Assembly (NCBI RefSeq): GCF_019925205.1
Contig: NC_083561.1
Coordinates: forward strand, 7,005,217 to 7,069,216
Reading direction: 5' to 3'
Length of the DNA stretch: 64,000 nt
Source of the DNA: Metopolophium dirhodum
Lineage: Eukaryota > Arthropoda > Insecta > Hemiptera > Aphididae
The translations under genes and the position numbers were made by a program. Shown piece by piece: positions 11,801 through 23,237 of the stretch. The notes beneath the pieces are model-generated. The model worked only from the letters and a program-made list of their open reading frames with translations, made no database searches and had not been told where the DNA came from. The number at the start of each line of letters is the position of its first letter. Positions within the stretch are counted from its first letter, which is position 1.

Positions 11801-14615
11801 GTTTTTCAGAAAATATTTGCATCATATATTAGGCATTTTAAGAGAATATAAATCCGGACTTTACAGTTATATACAAGTTATTATTCTTTATTTATTTATT
11901 AAATAATATTATTTAGGCAAAACATTTGAAGAAGCTTTACTAGGTATACCAGTCAAAAAGAAACAAATTAAATCCAAGCATAGAGACAGATCAAGGTCTT
12001 CAGAGCGTGAATTTAGTTCTGCACCACCAGTCAGTTTAATTTTAAACAATTTTTTTATGTTTAAAAATTACCAAGTTAACTATTATTATATACCTAATTC
12101 TAGAGTCCATTGGCACCATTTAATTTAGATCCTGAAGAATTAATTGCTAACTATAAACCATTATCTCAATTAGATGTAAAGAAAAAGAAAATGCCAGAGG
12201 ATCTCGATCCGTTAGCTAAAATAATGACCACAAAAAATATGAGGTATTCAATTATATTAAAATTCTAGTTTATTGTTATTTTTATTTCTAAGGTATAATA
12301 TTTTACAGGACAAAAGTGTACTCTGGAAATAAGAGTACAATCTACACTGAAGTTCCTAGATTACTTGATTTCTGTATCCAAACTATTAAGGACAATTTAG
12401 ATGGTAAATATATTTTGTTTATTGTGTACACATTCATATTATCTTATTGTACCTACAAATTGAAGACATGTATTTATTATACATCTTTCAAAATGTTTAG
12501 CTTTGGAATACACTGGTGGAGTTCCGTTTAGTATACTTGAGCCAATATTGAAACACGCTAGCCCTGATCAGCTGTATAACTTAGAACAGTACAATTACTA
12601 TTTGATTGAAGATACTGGAGTATTGTGGGAGTACCATTGCAAAAAGGAGTTTCGTAATAAAGTTCCAGATAAAAATGAACCATGGAGAAATTTTTATATA
12701 GTAATTAATTATTTATCAAAAGCATTTTCACACAGTAATATTATTATATTTTTATGAAGTCATACTATTTATTACAGTTATTGAAATACTTCATACTTTT
12801 TTTGTTTAACCTAATTATAATATAAAGTTTAAACTTACAAATATTCTTAACTAAGTAGACTAGGAGTGGTTTCTCCGCTTAAAAGGACGTAACGTGAGAA
12901 TTTGTTGTCTTCGTCTTACAAGTGCATGACAAAGCAAATGTACTCTCAGCAGATCACGTTTAGCTTTGTTAATTTAAAAATTAGAGTGAATCGACCTATT
13001 ATATGAAACTTGACGGTAAGAACATTATTGGTGTCTGGGTTTGGGTTTTTAAACGTTAGTTCAATTTTTTAGAAAGTATTGCGTATATCATTTAGTGTAA
13101 AAATGCTCATAATTCATAAAAACCCACATACAAACACAGATAATGTTCTTACCATCAAGTTTTATAATAAGTTGATTTACGCTAATTTTTAAAATAACGA
13201 AGCTAAACGTGATCTGCTGAGCGTAAACTTGCTAGGTTACACACTATTGTTAGACGGAGACAACAAATGTCCGTGTCAGGTCTTCTTAACATGACGAATA
13301 TAATATAATACATAATTTTTTAATTAAAATAAATTATAATTTGTATTGCGAAACCGTTTAACAATTGAGTTCACCCTACTCTGTATTTGATCGTTTATAT
13401 GTTTGATGTTTAGCGATGCCTAGAAGAACGTGAAACAAAATTGGCCAAATTACGGCAGAACATAAACGCGAATCAAGCCGCGTCCACGCCTGTCAGAAAA
13501 ACGCAACTAGCATACGTCGACTCGGCTGTAAAACCACCTCGTGGCGTTGCTAAAAAACAGGCAAATTAATTAATTTAGAACATAATTGTTTATTATTCGT
13601 GACGTTTTCGATTCTAATAGTCTTTTCCTTTTTTTTTATCGGTCGCAGGCTAAATTCCAAACGGCTTCCTCGGACATTAAGCGTAATATCTTAAACAAAT
13701 CGATGATGGGAGGACATTCTACTGCAGAAGCACTGTCCGCCAGTAAGAGATCAACCACCATGGCTACCGGGGTACCAATCGCCTTGACTTCTCCACATAC
13801 GTCGTCCAGCGCGAGTATGAAAATAAAATATTTTACATTATTTATATTACTTCGTTTGTTTAGAGACGTTGATTATTTTTTTCTCCGAGACCTCTAATCG
13901 TATTCAAATATATTTTAATGAATGCGATTATTCCCGACATTTACGTACGCCTGCTACATATATTAAATGGTTTGAGTATGAATTATCTCAGTAGTCAGTG
14001 TGACATGTAGAAAGATTGTATTGTTCGGGTCAATGAATCACAATGCACAGGAAATCAATTACATTTCTATTTTAAAATATTTTGATTCCCAAATAGATCT
14101 ATTTGCATTCTGACCGGGATAGCACGTAAATCCACTCGGAAAACAATAAACTTGCACCAAACAACAATAATTTACTATTCTGATTTTAAAAAGTAATTGA
14201 GTGATATTTTAAGTAATATAATTAAACAATATTTTAATATTTTAAAAGTACTTAAATTTGTCGTGTTATTTGAACGATTGATGAGGATAAAAGATTAATT
14301 TGGTTTCCTCTAAGTTATTATGATATAACAATATACCGATATACCAATATTTTTCAGATTTACTTAATTGTAATATATTTATTGTATGTTATTTTATTTT
14401 TATGATTTTAGTGATAAAGAAAAAAGCTTTCAAAAAAGATTCATTTGGCTTCCTCTAAATTATAATAATATAACAATATTCCAATGTTTTTCAAATTTAT
14501 TAATTAATTGTAATAAATTGTATGTTATTTAATTTTTATGATTTTAGTGAAAAAGAAAAAAGCTCCTTTGATGCAAAAGGCGTTACAACTCATAAAATCT
14601 TCACGCAGACGTTAA
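5790..14615 (+). CDS. EloA: Elongin A (transcription elongation factor B polypeptide 3), 9 exons
   Basis: Exons join in frame: 5790-5882, 10320-11085, 11917-12029, 12104-12243, 12309-12403, 12501-12700, 13414-13560, 13649-13814 and 14548-14615. Together they encode 595 aa. Residues 1-83 form a TFIIS N-terminal (LW) domain (SRLPITVQNLQNTGIG, then NNLRKYDG and a conserved W79). Residues about 96-283 are a Ser/Lys/His-rich charged linker. A TFEEALLG motif lies at 289-296. The BC box L389xxxC393xxxI397, which contacts elongin B/C, is followed by the F-box-like elongin-A core (EYTGGVPFSILEPILKHASP). KPPRG and a basic tail close the protein. Known role: a nuclear factor that suppresses RNA polymerase II pausing, and the substrate receptor of a Cul5 ligase acting on stalled polymerase. 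The ATG at 5790 is the first in frame. Oddities are a GC donor in intron 7 and a duplicated last acceptor. Confidence 0.93.
5883..10319 (+). other. Elongin A intron 1 (4.4 kb)
   Basis: GT...AG intron, AT-rich. It holds one clear short element at 9519-9754. A weaker hAT-like relic starts with CAGTGACGTATTTAGG near 8095 and includes C-rich blocks up to about 8280. No other coding exon was seen. Confidence 0.75.
9519..9754. mobile_element. Short inverted-repeat element in EloA intron 1
   Basis: The left end begins ACTATACTCTGTTCCAT and continues to AAGAGTGAAC. The right end is the complement (GTTCACTCTTAAATG through AAAGTATAGT). This gives terminal inverted repeats of about 29 bp with a few mismatches. 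The roughly 180-bp interior is clearly GC-richer than the intron around it. There is no long ORF with transposase features, and the superfamily cannot be assigned because no clean target duplication is visible. Confidence 0.7.
10320..11085 (+). CDS. EloA: Elongin A exon 2
   Basis: Carries the rest of the TFIIS-N domain and nearly all of the charged Ser/Lys/His/Glu-rich linker. The acceptor is TGCTTTCAG and the donor GTAAGT at 11086, phase 1. The frame upstream of 10320 is open but belongs to the intron. Confidence 0.88.
11116..11862. mobile_element. TA-flanked inverted-repeat element in EloA intron 2
   Basis: AAGGTCTGGATTTATAT at the left is matched by ATATAAATCCGGACTTT at the right, an inverted repeat of 17 bp with two mismatches. 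TA lies next to each end, as expected for Tc1/mariner-like insertion. The element fills most of the 831-bp intron. One internal frame contains a CKKC-like cysteine pair but is short and not convincingly coding. Confidence 0.6.
11917..12029 (+). CDS. EloA: Elongin A exon 3
   Basis: Encodes KTFEEALLGIPVKKKQ and a basic Ser/Arg stretch. The acceptor is TTATTTAG and the donor CCA|GTCAGT. It begins in phase 1 and ends in phase 0. Confidence 0.85.
12104..12243 (+). CDS. EloA: Elongin A exon 4
   Basis: Encodes SPLAPFNLDPEELIANYKPL and on to KIMTTKNM. This is the conserved segment before the BC box. It ends in phase 2 at AG|GTATTC. Confidence 0.86.
12309..12403 (+). CDS. EloA: Elongin A exon 5 (BC box)
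   Basis: Encodes RTKVYSGNKS and then VPRLLDFCIQTIKDNLD. The BC-box pattern L389xxxC393xxxI397 is present. The residue before the Leu is Arg rather than the common Thr, Ser or Pro. Confidence 0.87.
12501..12700 (+). CDS. EloA: Elongin A exon 6 (F-box-like elongin-A core)
   Basis: Encodes ALEYTGGVPFSILEPIL through LWEYHCKKEF and EPWRNFYI, the most conserved block of the family. The donor ATA|GTAATT is phase 0. Beyond 12700 the open frame is intron. Confidence 0.9.
12879..13289. mobile_element. Palindromic TTAA-type MITE, copy 2, in EloA intron 6
   Basis: This is the same family as 386-826. The arms share TCTTACAAGTGC, CTCAGCAGATCACGTTTAGC and the complementary right-hand blocks ending GTTAGACGGAGACAACAAATG. 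TTAA is intact at both borders (12879-12882 and 13286-13289), the expected target duplication of piggyBac-like elements. The central loop differs from copy 1. The element is non-coding. Confidence 0.82.
13414..13560 (+). CDS. EloA: Elongin A exon 7, followed by a GC donor
   Basis: Encodes RCLEERETKLAKLRQN, then AYVDSAVKPPRGVAKKQ, a conserved elongin A block. No in-frame GT donor suits the end. AAACAG|GCAAAT is the natural junction and restores KKQ-AKFQ with exon 8, so a GC-AG intron of 88 nt is inferred. Confidence 0.86.
13649..13814 (+). CDS. EloA: Elongin A exon 8
   Basis: Encodes AKFQTASSDIKRNILNKSMM and a Ser/Thr-rich tail. The acceptor is ATCGGTCGCAG and the donor GCGA|GTATGA, phase 1. 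Confidence 0.85.
14286..14576 (+). repeat. Imperfect tandem duplication spanning the last EloA acceptor
   Basis: Two adjacent units of about 140 bp (about 14286-14430 and 14431-14576) share TTTGG.TTCCTCTAA, a TATAACAATAT block and TTGTATGTTATTT. Both also carry the acceptor TTTATGATTTTAG followed by TGA.AAAGAAAAAAGC. The two acceptors are 136 bp apart. The duplication copies the polypyrimidine/acceptor region and the first bases of the terminal exon. Confidence 0.85.
14412..14458 (+). CDS. EloA: Possible alternative terminal exon of elongin A
   Basis: Splicing exon 8 to the upstream copy of the duplicated acceptor gives a C-terminus MIKKKAFKKDSFGFL and then a stop at 14456-14458. That replaces MKKKKAPLMQKALQLI and the basic end. 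The first residues match the main exon, so this may be a usable alternative end or a decoy. Only transcript data can tell. Confidence 0.35.
14548..14615 (+). CDS. EloA: Elongin A exon 9 (terminal)
   Basis: Encodes MKKKKAPLMQKALQLIKSSR and RR before TAA at 14613-14615. The KK.APLM...I and basic end is typical of the elongin A C-terminus, so this copy of the duplicated acceptor is preferred. Confidence 0.85.
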
Positions 14616-15759
14616 ATTACTTCATAATTTACTTGAAATAATAGCATTTCCTACATACATACATTTATAATATTATATACATTATAATTTAAAATGTGTC
14701 CGCCACAAAGGTTCTAAGGTTTGATAATATGTTATCTGTGATGAATTGAATTCTGAATTTACTTTATTTTTTAATTCTTAAATAGCATTAAGATTGCGTA
14801 ATGTGAACACGTTATTCTATTATAGATGTAATTTATAAACACGGTCATTGTAATTCTAATTAATTATTGTAATACTGTATTTAAGTATATAAAGTATTGA
14901 TTCTATTTTTAATACCTATTACCTAGACATAGTTAGGTACCATAATTTCCTGTTATTATGTATACATTTTTTGTCAACATATTGTGCGTTTAATTACTAA
15001 ACATTAAACATTTTTAAAATGTTATTTAATTCGCCGTATCGGTCGTCCAGCTTTATGTATGATAATTATATATTGTAACACGCTGAGCGACGAGTTGTAG
15101 CTGTTACGTATAATAATAATATAATATACAATTATACAAATATTCAATTTTAATTTATCATAATATTCAAGCATTCCATGAAATCATACACTGTCTAGTG
15201 TCTACTCAGTACGCACCTTAAGAGAATTATCGATTTATGTGTATTAACTGTATAGTTATAAGTAGGCAATCTGGTAGGGGAAGCGGTGCCCGGAAATCGA
15301 TGACCTAAAAATAATGGTTAGAACAAAAAATGCAATCACGATACGATAGCCTGACAATAAATGATCGTTACTGATAAGTGATAAGTGATTACCATAATAC
15401 CATTAGTCATTACTCATTAGATACTTAGTTTGAAACTATATAATATTTTTCAATTTTAAATAGTAGAATATACACCCTCATCTGACATGAGCAGCCCATT
15501 GTTTGCGATTAAAATGATATAATGTTTATGTTAACATCTTTGCGTTTGCACTGCGCGTCTCGTGAAAAGGAAGGAGTAGGATCATATCGTAAACACGAAT
15601 GTCGATTTCAAAAAGGTACCGACATCTCGACTTAAGACTTAGGTATCTACCGATATAGTTGATATTTTCCAATATTGTACTGATTTGAGTTTTACATAAT
15701 AACCCTCTCCTACCGAAGAACTTACCTATTCATGACCGATTCGAACCCATATTAGTTAT
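14616..15759. other. EloA 3' flank and AT-rich intergenic DNA
   Basis: Contains the presumed EloA 3' UTR. I saw no canonical AATAAA close to the stop. No other gene structure was recognised. Confidence 0.4.
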
Positions 15760-16075
15760 CAGTGGCGTACTCAGCTTTTTTTTTGACTGTTCTTTTCTTA
15801 GATTGTGTTATCACCCCCCCCCCCCCCCAGACATATTTTTTTATAAATATAAAAAATATTATATTTTAAATAACAAAAAAACAAAATCTAAATTTCTTTT
15901 CACATTATTGCTTTATATAATAAATAATCAACTATTAATTTATCACATTAATTACCTATACCTACTATTATGACAACATTTTGAAAATAAGAATAAAGTA
16001 TAATCGTATTTGTGTTGTAAAAAAATTGTTGCCCCGTCCCCCCCCCCCCAGATCTTTGCTCTGGATCCGTAGTGC
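15760..16075. mobile_element. Probable hAT-like element relic with long poly-C tracts
   Basis: Begins CAGTGGCGTACTCAGC, a hAT-type terminus. It contains two long C runs (near 15813 and 16039) and ends near GGATCCGTAGTGCCTG. The right terminus and the target duplication are degraded. The poly-C plus CAGTGGCGTA style matches the better-preserved copy at 31479. Confidence 0.45.
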
Positions 16076-18860
16076 CTGGTTATGCGATTATTAGGTACTT
16101 CTAATTTAATCGTAACTTTTATAATGAAGGTTATATTTTGAATTAATATTTACGCGGGAATTTTGTCGTGGAACCGATTTTGCAGGGCCCCATTTTTATC
16201 CCCAAAATAAAATAACCAGTAAGTTACAAGTGGGTCACTGTAATGGATGGTATTAAATTTAAATTCAATGATATATTATCATTGTATAAGAAAAACGATT
16301 CTGAGCGAAAATGGTCAGTCAGCCTATGGTATTACTAATATATATTTTGATGATATTATTGTGAATAAAGTAATTTATATATAACCTATTTACGTGGAAC
16401 ATTGTTTTAAATTTTCAATCCTTAGCTATAAAATTTGAACATTTTATAAATTTTCAACTACAAAATACATATTAAGTTATAAATTTGATAAATTTTGTCA
16501 AAATTTGAACTTTAAATGCTTATAAAAAAAAATTGTGCCTATGTATTTTTAATATTTTTCAACTGCTATTGTAAAAATATATCAGGAGCCTGGCATTAAA
16601 TGTTCATGCTTTTTCACCCAACAAAAATAATGTTATTAATATTTATAGGAAAAAAAAACAAAAAAAATTGAAAACAAAATATTTTTAAAATTTTATGATG
16701 TATAGGTAATGAAAATATAAACATTCAGAAATTTTCATGTATCAACAGTTATTCGTTTTTGAATAACAATAAAATAACAAAACCGCTACATGAGAAATCG
16801 AGTGAATATCCAATATTGTGAAAATATAAACTTTAAACGCTCGTTAAAATTTAATTTGACTTTCTTATAGACATTTTTTTTTTTTTGATAAAGGTAGATA
16901 ATCTTATAAGGAATCTTGTATTACATTTTAAAATCTTAGATTTAAAAAGAAAAATTTTTATGAATTCTTAACTAAAAATAATTTGGTAATTTTCGTGATT
17001 TTTCTATATTTTGTCAATTTTTGAACTTTAAATGCTTATAAGAAAAAACTGACTAAGGATTATATCATAGTTTTCAAATGCCATTGTAACAATATAGTAG
17101 GAGCCTTGTATTAAATTTTCAAACTTTTTACCCAACAAATTAGGTTTTATTGACATCCTTAGAAAAAAAGATTAATAAAATTGAAAACTGAAAATGTTCC
17201 TAATTAGTTCAAAACAAATCAAAATATTTTGAAAATTTTATCGTTGGCAGAAAATGTTATTATAAATGTCTAGTGAAAATGTCTTGTGTATACGTTCATT
17301 TGTTTTAGAGTTACATCAAAAACCAAAATCGATTTTGCGTAGAAATTCCAGTTTTTCCTTAATTTGTATGTTGTTTTTCCTGGCGCTTTTGAAAACTATT
17401 GGAAATTATAAATTTCGACCTCCCAATGCACCAACGATATTTACTTTCCCATGGAACAAGATACTGAAGTTGAAAATCCAATCATTATTTCGACTACTTA
17501 TCGTGTAAACAGACACAAAAATAAAAATAATAAAAAAATAAATACATTCATCGTTCCACTCAGAATCTAAAAGGCTGTACCTATACATTTTCTGTTTGTA
17601 AATTTTCCACCAACAGGAAATAGGGTTTTACTAAGAAACTCAATCCAAGTCAGCGTATAAATAAAATATACTACAGACAATTATTATTTATGTATTATTA
17701 AAAATATGCGCAATAGTTTATCATTATTGGAGCTAGAACGAGTTCCTACAAATCCTCTCAAATGTAGGTACCTATACAAGCCTGGATTAAGGATTAATTG
17801 GGCCCCCTTTCAAATTTAAAACGGGAATTTTTACGCAAAATCGGTTTTCCACAAAATTGATTTTGGTTTTTGGTGTAACTCTAAAACAAATGAACGTATA
17901 CACATGCAATTTTCATTAGTCATTTATATTAGCATTTTCTATACACGATAAAATTTTCAAAACATTTTGATTTGTTTTGAACTAATTGGGAACATTTTCA
18001 GTTTTCAATTTTATTAGTCTTTTTCTAAGGATGTCAATAAAACTTTATTTGTTGGGTAAAAAGTTTGAAAATTTAATACAAGGCTCCTACTATATTGTTA
18101 CAATGGCATTTGAAAAATATTAAAAATCCTTAGTCACGGTTTTTTATAATCATTTAAAGTTCAAAAATTGACAAAATATGGAAAAATCACGAAAATTACC
18201 AGATTATTTTGAGTTAAGAATTCACAAAAATTTTTGTTTTTAAATCTAAGATTTGAAAATGTAATACAAGATTCCTTAAAAGATTATCTACCTTTATCAA
18301 AAAAAAAAAAAAAAAGTGTCTATAAGAAACTCAAATTAAATTTTTACGAGCGTTTGAAGTTCATATTTTCACAATATTGGATATTCACTCGATTTCTCAT
18401 GTAGCAGTTTTGTTATTTTATTGTTATTTAAAAACGAATAACTGTAGATACATGAAAACTTTACCGAATGTTTATATTTTCATTTGTTATACGAGTACAC
18501 CATACAATTTTAAAAATATTTTGATTTTTTTTGAGCTGCTTATGGACATTGTCAGTTTTCAATTTTTTACAGTTGAAAAATATTAAAAATACATAGGCAC
18601 AATTTTTTTTATAAGCATTTAAAGTTCAAATTTTGACAAAATTTATCAAATTTATAATTTAATAATTATTTTGAAATTGAAAATTTATAAAATTTTCAAA
18701 TTTTATAGCTAAGGGTTGAAAATTTAAAACAAGGTTCCGCGTAAATAGGTTATATATAAATTACTTTATTCACAATGATATCATGAAATATATTAGTAAT
18801 ACCATAGGCTGACTGACCGTTTTCGCTCAGAATCGTTTTTCTTATACAATGATATTATAT

Positions 18861-19208
18861 GACTCATGTCAATTAGAACGTGTTCAGAGACGGTTCTTAT
18901 CTTGCGCAGCTTTTGTCTTAAAAATAAATCATCCTCCCCATGACTATTTCTTAGTTATGCAGGAACTCAGCCTCATTTCACTGGCTGTCAGGCGAGTTAA
19001 CGCTAACATAGAATTTCTGAATAAACTGGTTGATGGTCGTATAGATGCTCCCTCACTTCTCTCGATAGTCAATTTTAAAGTTCCTTCCCGTACTACTAGA
19101 TACCATGCTCCTTTCGTTGTTCCTGCGCACACTACCAATTATGGCAGAAATAATTCGTTAGACCGCATGATGCGGCTGGCCAATGAGAGCACCGTTCATA
19201 AAAACTGA
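18861..19208 (+). pseudogene. C-terminal fragment of a LINE ORF2
   Basis: The frame is open for 115 codons to a stop at 19206. It contains LERVQRRFLSCAAF, SLAVRRVNANIEFLNKLVDG, then DAPSLLS and a tail rich in Arg/Ser/Tyr. This matches the region after the reverse transcriptase in Jockey/R1-type insect LINEs. The catalytic domains are missing, and the only upstream Met comes from the host repeat, so it is a dead fragment. Confidence 0.7.
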
Positions 19209-19393
19209 TACATTTATTATTATATATTTTTATATTGTTTTATTATCATTATTATACTTATTATTCTGTAATTATTATCTTATATATATTTAATTATGTC
19301 ATTGTATTAATTATTTTAAATTATGTATTATTGTATTATGTTAAACTGTTGAATAGGGCCCAGCCCGTTAACAAATAAATAAACAAATAAACA
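18861..19393 (+). mobile_element. 5'-truncated non-LTR retrotransposon (LINE) inserted in the foldback arm
   Basis: The insert interrupts the inverted arm. ATAT sits at both junctions (18857-18860 and 19394-19397), a possible short target duplication. It carries the end of a reverse-transcriptase ORF, about 80 nt or more of AT-rich 3' UTR, and a tail of AAATAAAC-like repeats typical of some LINE 3' ends. Confidence 0.75.
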
Positions 19394-19452
19394 AATATCA
19401 TTGAATTCAAATTTAACACCATCCATTACAGTGACCCACTTGTAACCTATTA

Positions 19453-22400
19453 CATTCCAAATTTTTACAAATGTTTTGTAGGCCTTCAAATGTTTACCAA
19501 CATATGTATAAATTTATAAAAAACATTTAGTGGATACCTAAAGCTATTATAATATAGCCAATAGTCTGTAGATACTATCTATTTTGGTATTATACTATTA
19601 TATTTTAATCAATTATTGTATACATATAGTATTACACATGGGACATGGACAACATTGCATTTAAATAGTCGAACATCCTAAGCCTAACTTCGATGCTGGG
19701 GTACGCCAAGAGTATTTGCTTCTTAAGGTTTACTCTTGGAGGTTGGAACTATCATCGGCCTTTATTCCTATTATATAAACATTGCCGTATAATTACACCA
19801 TACACACATTTATTTTCTTCTCACTGTTTTTTTTTCACAATCTGTTTCATAAAAAATATTGGTTCCATCATTGATTTTCCTGACGTCAACTTATATGTAT
19901 TGTTAAAATATTCTAAAATAATTATGATGTATTAATATATACCTAATGTCAGTTTTTTTCTGTTTAAAATAAGTGTTAGTTGTTTTTTTTAATTACCTAC
20001 AATAAAAATATTATTTGATTAAACCCTCCCCCCCCAAAATTTGTTCCAGCAACGGCCTTGGTATGGCTCATACATTTTCTTGAACCTACATATCCCTTGA
20101 CTTAAAAAATGGGTGCCAAAAAACTTTTCGTCCACTCCTCCGGAATTTTTCTTTCCACTAACATTAAAGAAACCTGTTAACCACTCTAAGTGGCTAATGT
20201 CCGTATGCATATTATAATCAATTTATGTCTACATCTACTGGTACAGTTGTACACTGGTACTCCATCAGGTCCTACCGCTTTCTTATTTTTATCTTCCTAA
20301 TTAAGTCACCTATAGATTTCGCACTACTTCCTCCGGTTCTTCCTTTTACCATATATAAGAGTAAAGTTTAAATAGTTTTATAAACACAAAAAAAAAATCC
20401 CGAAAATGTTTTTTTATTTTAAAATTCATTAAAGTAGTTACTGATATAGACATATAGACATGTGATAAAATAACTTTAGAGATGGGTTAAATAAATAAAG
20501 CAAAGATACATTTAAATATTAAAAGTTAATTAAATTTAAGTAAGTAGCCGTGTACCTATAGGTATCTAATAATTAATATGTAATTATATAATATACTTCA
20601 CCTATTGTTTTCCGTCACCATCCTGCGAGTAGGTAATACCAATGTATATTAAATTTGTACATTTTAGAACCTATATTATTCAGTAATATTAGAGGCTCCC
20701 CTCCATCATTACTCCAATGTTGCCAGTTGTTAATTGATAATATATAATTTAAAATAGTAAACGTGTTCCATACGAGTGATAATTTTTTTTTTAAATCTGG
20801 ACTATTTTTTATTACTTCCTGTGAATTATGGTCTAAGCAGTGATACAACATTATTTACAAATGGCGATCAACTTTTCTCCAAAATACAATAAACGTGTCG
20901 TTTTCTTATATTGAAGACAATTTTTAAAAAAACTTGTAAAATACTTCATCCTGATAATAATAGAATTGTACTAAATATTTATTTGTACGAAAAACTTTAG
21001 TTCAAACTGTATACTGTATAATAACGAATTGGTGGTTAGTAATAATTGTTTGTATTTTGCATACTTATTTTACAACTGATTATAATACAAATAGTACGGT
21101 ACAACGTGACAGTGAGTAATGAAAAAATGTATTAGTTGAAAAATATATATAGATGTACTTATACTTTATTACTATAAAACTTCACAACCTTAATTATTCA
21201 CCAAAGAAACTAATAGTTTCTAAACAAGAAAGTATTAATTTTTTTTTTTGTGGATTTCTACATATAACATATATAATAAGTAACACAGAAAAATAATCTT
21301 AAATTAAAAGTGATCTAACAATGATAATTAATAATAAATAATATTAATTAGGTAGGTACGTTATTATAGTTTTCCAGTAGTAACGGCGTCTGCACGTACA
21401 AAACACATATATAATAATTATGTATAGGTAATAGGTATATTCTATACAAATACATTGGGATTTGGAGATGTTACCTTCTATTATTTGGTAGGTGTGTTTG
21501 TTTTTTAAGATTAAATTTTATTATATTTGTATAGTTGTATAGGTACAGTGTAGGTATCTCAAGAATTTGGAAACGTCATACATAGTTTATACAATTTGTA
21601 CATTTCCCAACTTAATATATAGACAACTTGTATAATATATATTTTATTATAATATAGGTACCTAATATATTATTACCTATAATGTTCACAATTTGATAAT
21701 ATACGTCATCTGAATGAGACGTTAAAATATGACAAATGTAAAATGTTATAAATTATAAAAACAATTACTCATTAATCACAACAAACTAATTAACAATCAC
21801 AACTCGAATTGTTGATAAAAAAAAATGTATAGGTACATATATCATGCATTCATGCTATTTTAAATGTATTTTTTCTAACAAAATCGATGCTCAATATTAT
21901 GGTGATAGCATAGAACAATAGTAATAGGTGACTAATAATATATTAATTTATCATTATTCTACAAGAGACGAATAGAATTATGTTCACCCCCAATTGAAAT
22001 TTCTCCGTTATCTACCCTGTGTTAATTTTTTATTGCAGCCTCTACAAGATCAATGTATTAATAATATTAATTAGGTAATAGTTATATATAATATATATAC
22101 GCTCAACGATAAAGGCCTAGCCGCGTGGTGCAACTAGGGTGCCACCAGGGAAGTAAGCTTGACTAACATTTAGCCCCCCCCCCTCCCAAATATTTGACGA
22201 TGAAATAGTTTTTTTTTGTTATGCTCATGTAAAAAGTATTCATTTTGTATTAATAATTAGTGTAAAAAAAATACTGGTTTGATATAATATAGTGGTTGAT
22301 TTATAGAATTTCGGGTAGGTAGACCATATTTTGTATAATTGGCTTACTTGGCTCACAATAGTGTCCCACTGTCGTCACATAAGTACATAAAAAAAAAAAC

Positions 22401-23120
22401 TCGTATCGTTATAAAACCAATACATTTTATCTTTGCGCAGAATATAAAATTTCTGATGGATTGTAGGGGGTGGAGTCCTAATGCTTATTTTAAGTTAATA
22501 CTTTGCCGTTTTGGTGAGAACTGTAGTCTCCACCCCTCTCTCAAAATTTCAACCATCATTGCGTCAACGGGCTTAGGTACAACATGAGGCGTACCACTCG
22601 AAGTTTGGGTCTCTTCCAAGACTGTTGGGCTAAAATAACAATCTGTCTGATCTCGCCCGAATACGACTTAAGCACAAACTCTATAGGTACTATTATAAAT
22701 GCAGAATTAATTGTCGTAGATAGGTACCTACACAACGGACGAGATTGACATTTTAGAAGTCAAACATACAATATACCTATAAGCCTATCGAAAATCGAAA
22801 TAGGAAGTATTTTATAAAATACGACCGTTATTAGTTATTACAGTTATTAGCACGCGGTGACGGCCTGAAACGCTAAAATGTAATCCAATTATATTATGAC
22901 GTTTCCTAATATACATTATTATAATATTATTGACTATATTTTATAAACAACCATATTAATAGTAAAATATACTAATATGCACAATCGTCTATAACTGAGT
23001 CTATGTATTGTATTCGAATCGCGTGTAAATCGGCAACATTCTTATGCACAGTATTATAAATTTTATAATATTATATATATTATAGTATACACAACATAAT
23101 TGGTTAAGCGCAGCGGCGTC
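19453..23120. other. Intergenic DNA between the foldback and the syntrophin 3' end
   Basis: AT-rich with scattered C-rich relics (about 20027-20060 and 22170-22190) that look like ends of degraded hAT-type elements. ORFs here are short and have no conserved features. The syntrophin 3' UTR must extend leftward from 23120, but no clear poly(A) signal was seen. Confidence 0.4.
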
Positions 23121-23237
23121 TTACAGCTGTTGAATCCCTTCGGTGTTCAAGTACGAAGGGTCTACGGACACCACTTTGGCGGTCAGAAACGCATGCACGC
23201 AGAACAGCAAACTCTGCAGGTCTTGACATACCAATTC
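23121..23237 (-). CDS. Syntrophin last exon
   Basis: Encodes ELVCQDLQSLLFCVHAFLTA, then KVVSVDPSYLNTEGIQQL and TAA. Acceptor CCAATTAG. It matches the conserved end of the syntrophin-unique region. Confidence 0.9.
   Translation of the reverse strand, partial: ELVCQDLQSLLFCVHAFLTAKVVSVDPSYLNTEGIQQL

Larger units (their letters stand above)
16220..19452. mobile_element. 3.2-kb foldback: two inverted copies of an aphid-type repeat with a nested LINE
   Basis: The left flank TTACAAGTGGGTCACTGTAA and right flank TTACAGTGACCCACTTGTAA are exact complements. Complementary blocks continue inward: GATTCTGAGCGAAAATGGTC near 16300 versus GACCGTTTTCGCTCAGAATC near 18820, and matching blocks at about 17270-17340 and 17860-17930. 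The centre (about 17570-17820) is not paired. The right arm is split by a LINE fragment (18861-19393). Related single-orientation copies lie at 26570-27290 and 40190-41230. No transposase was found. Confidence 0.8.

Noticed and set aside
15738..15752. GATTCGAACCC, a minus-strand B-box-like tRNA motif
   Set aside because: No A box or cloverleaf could be placed around it, and it abuts a hAT-like terminus.
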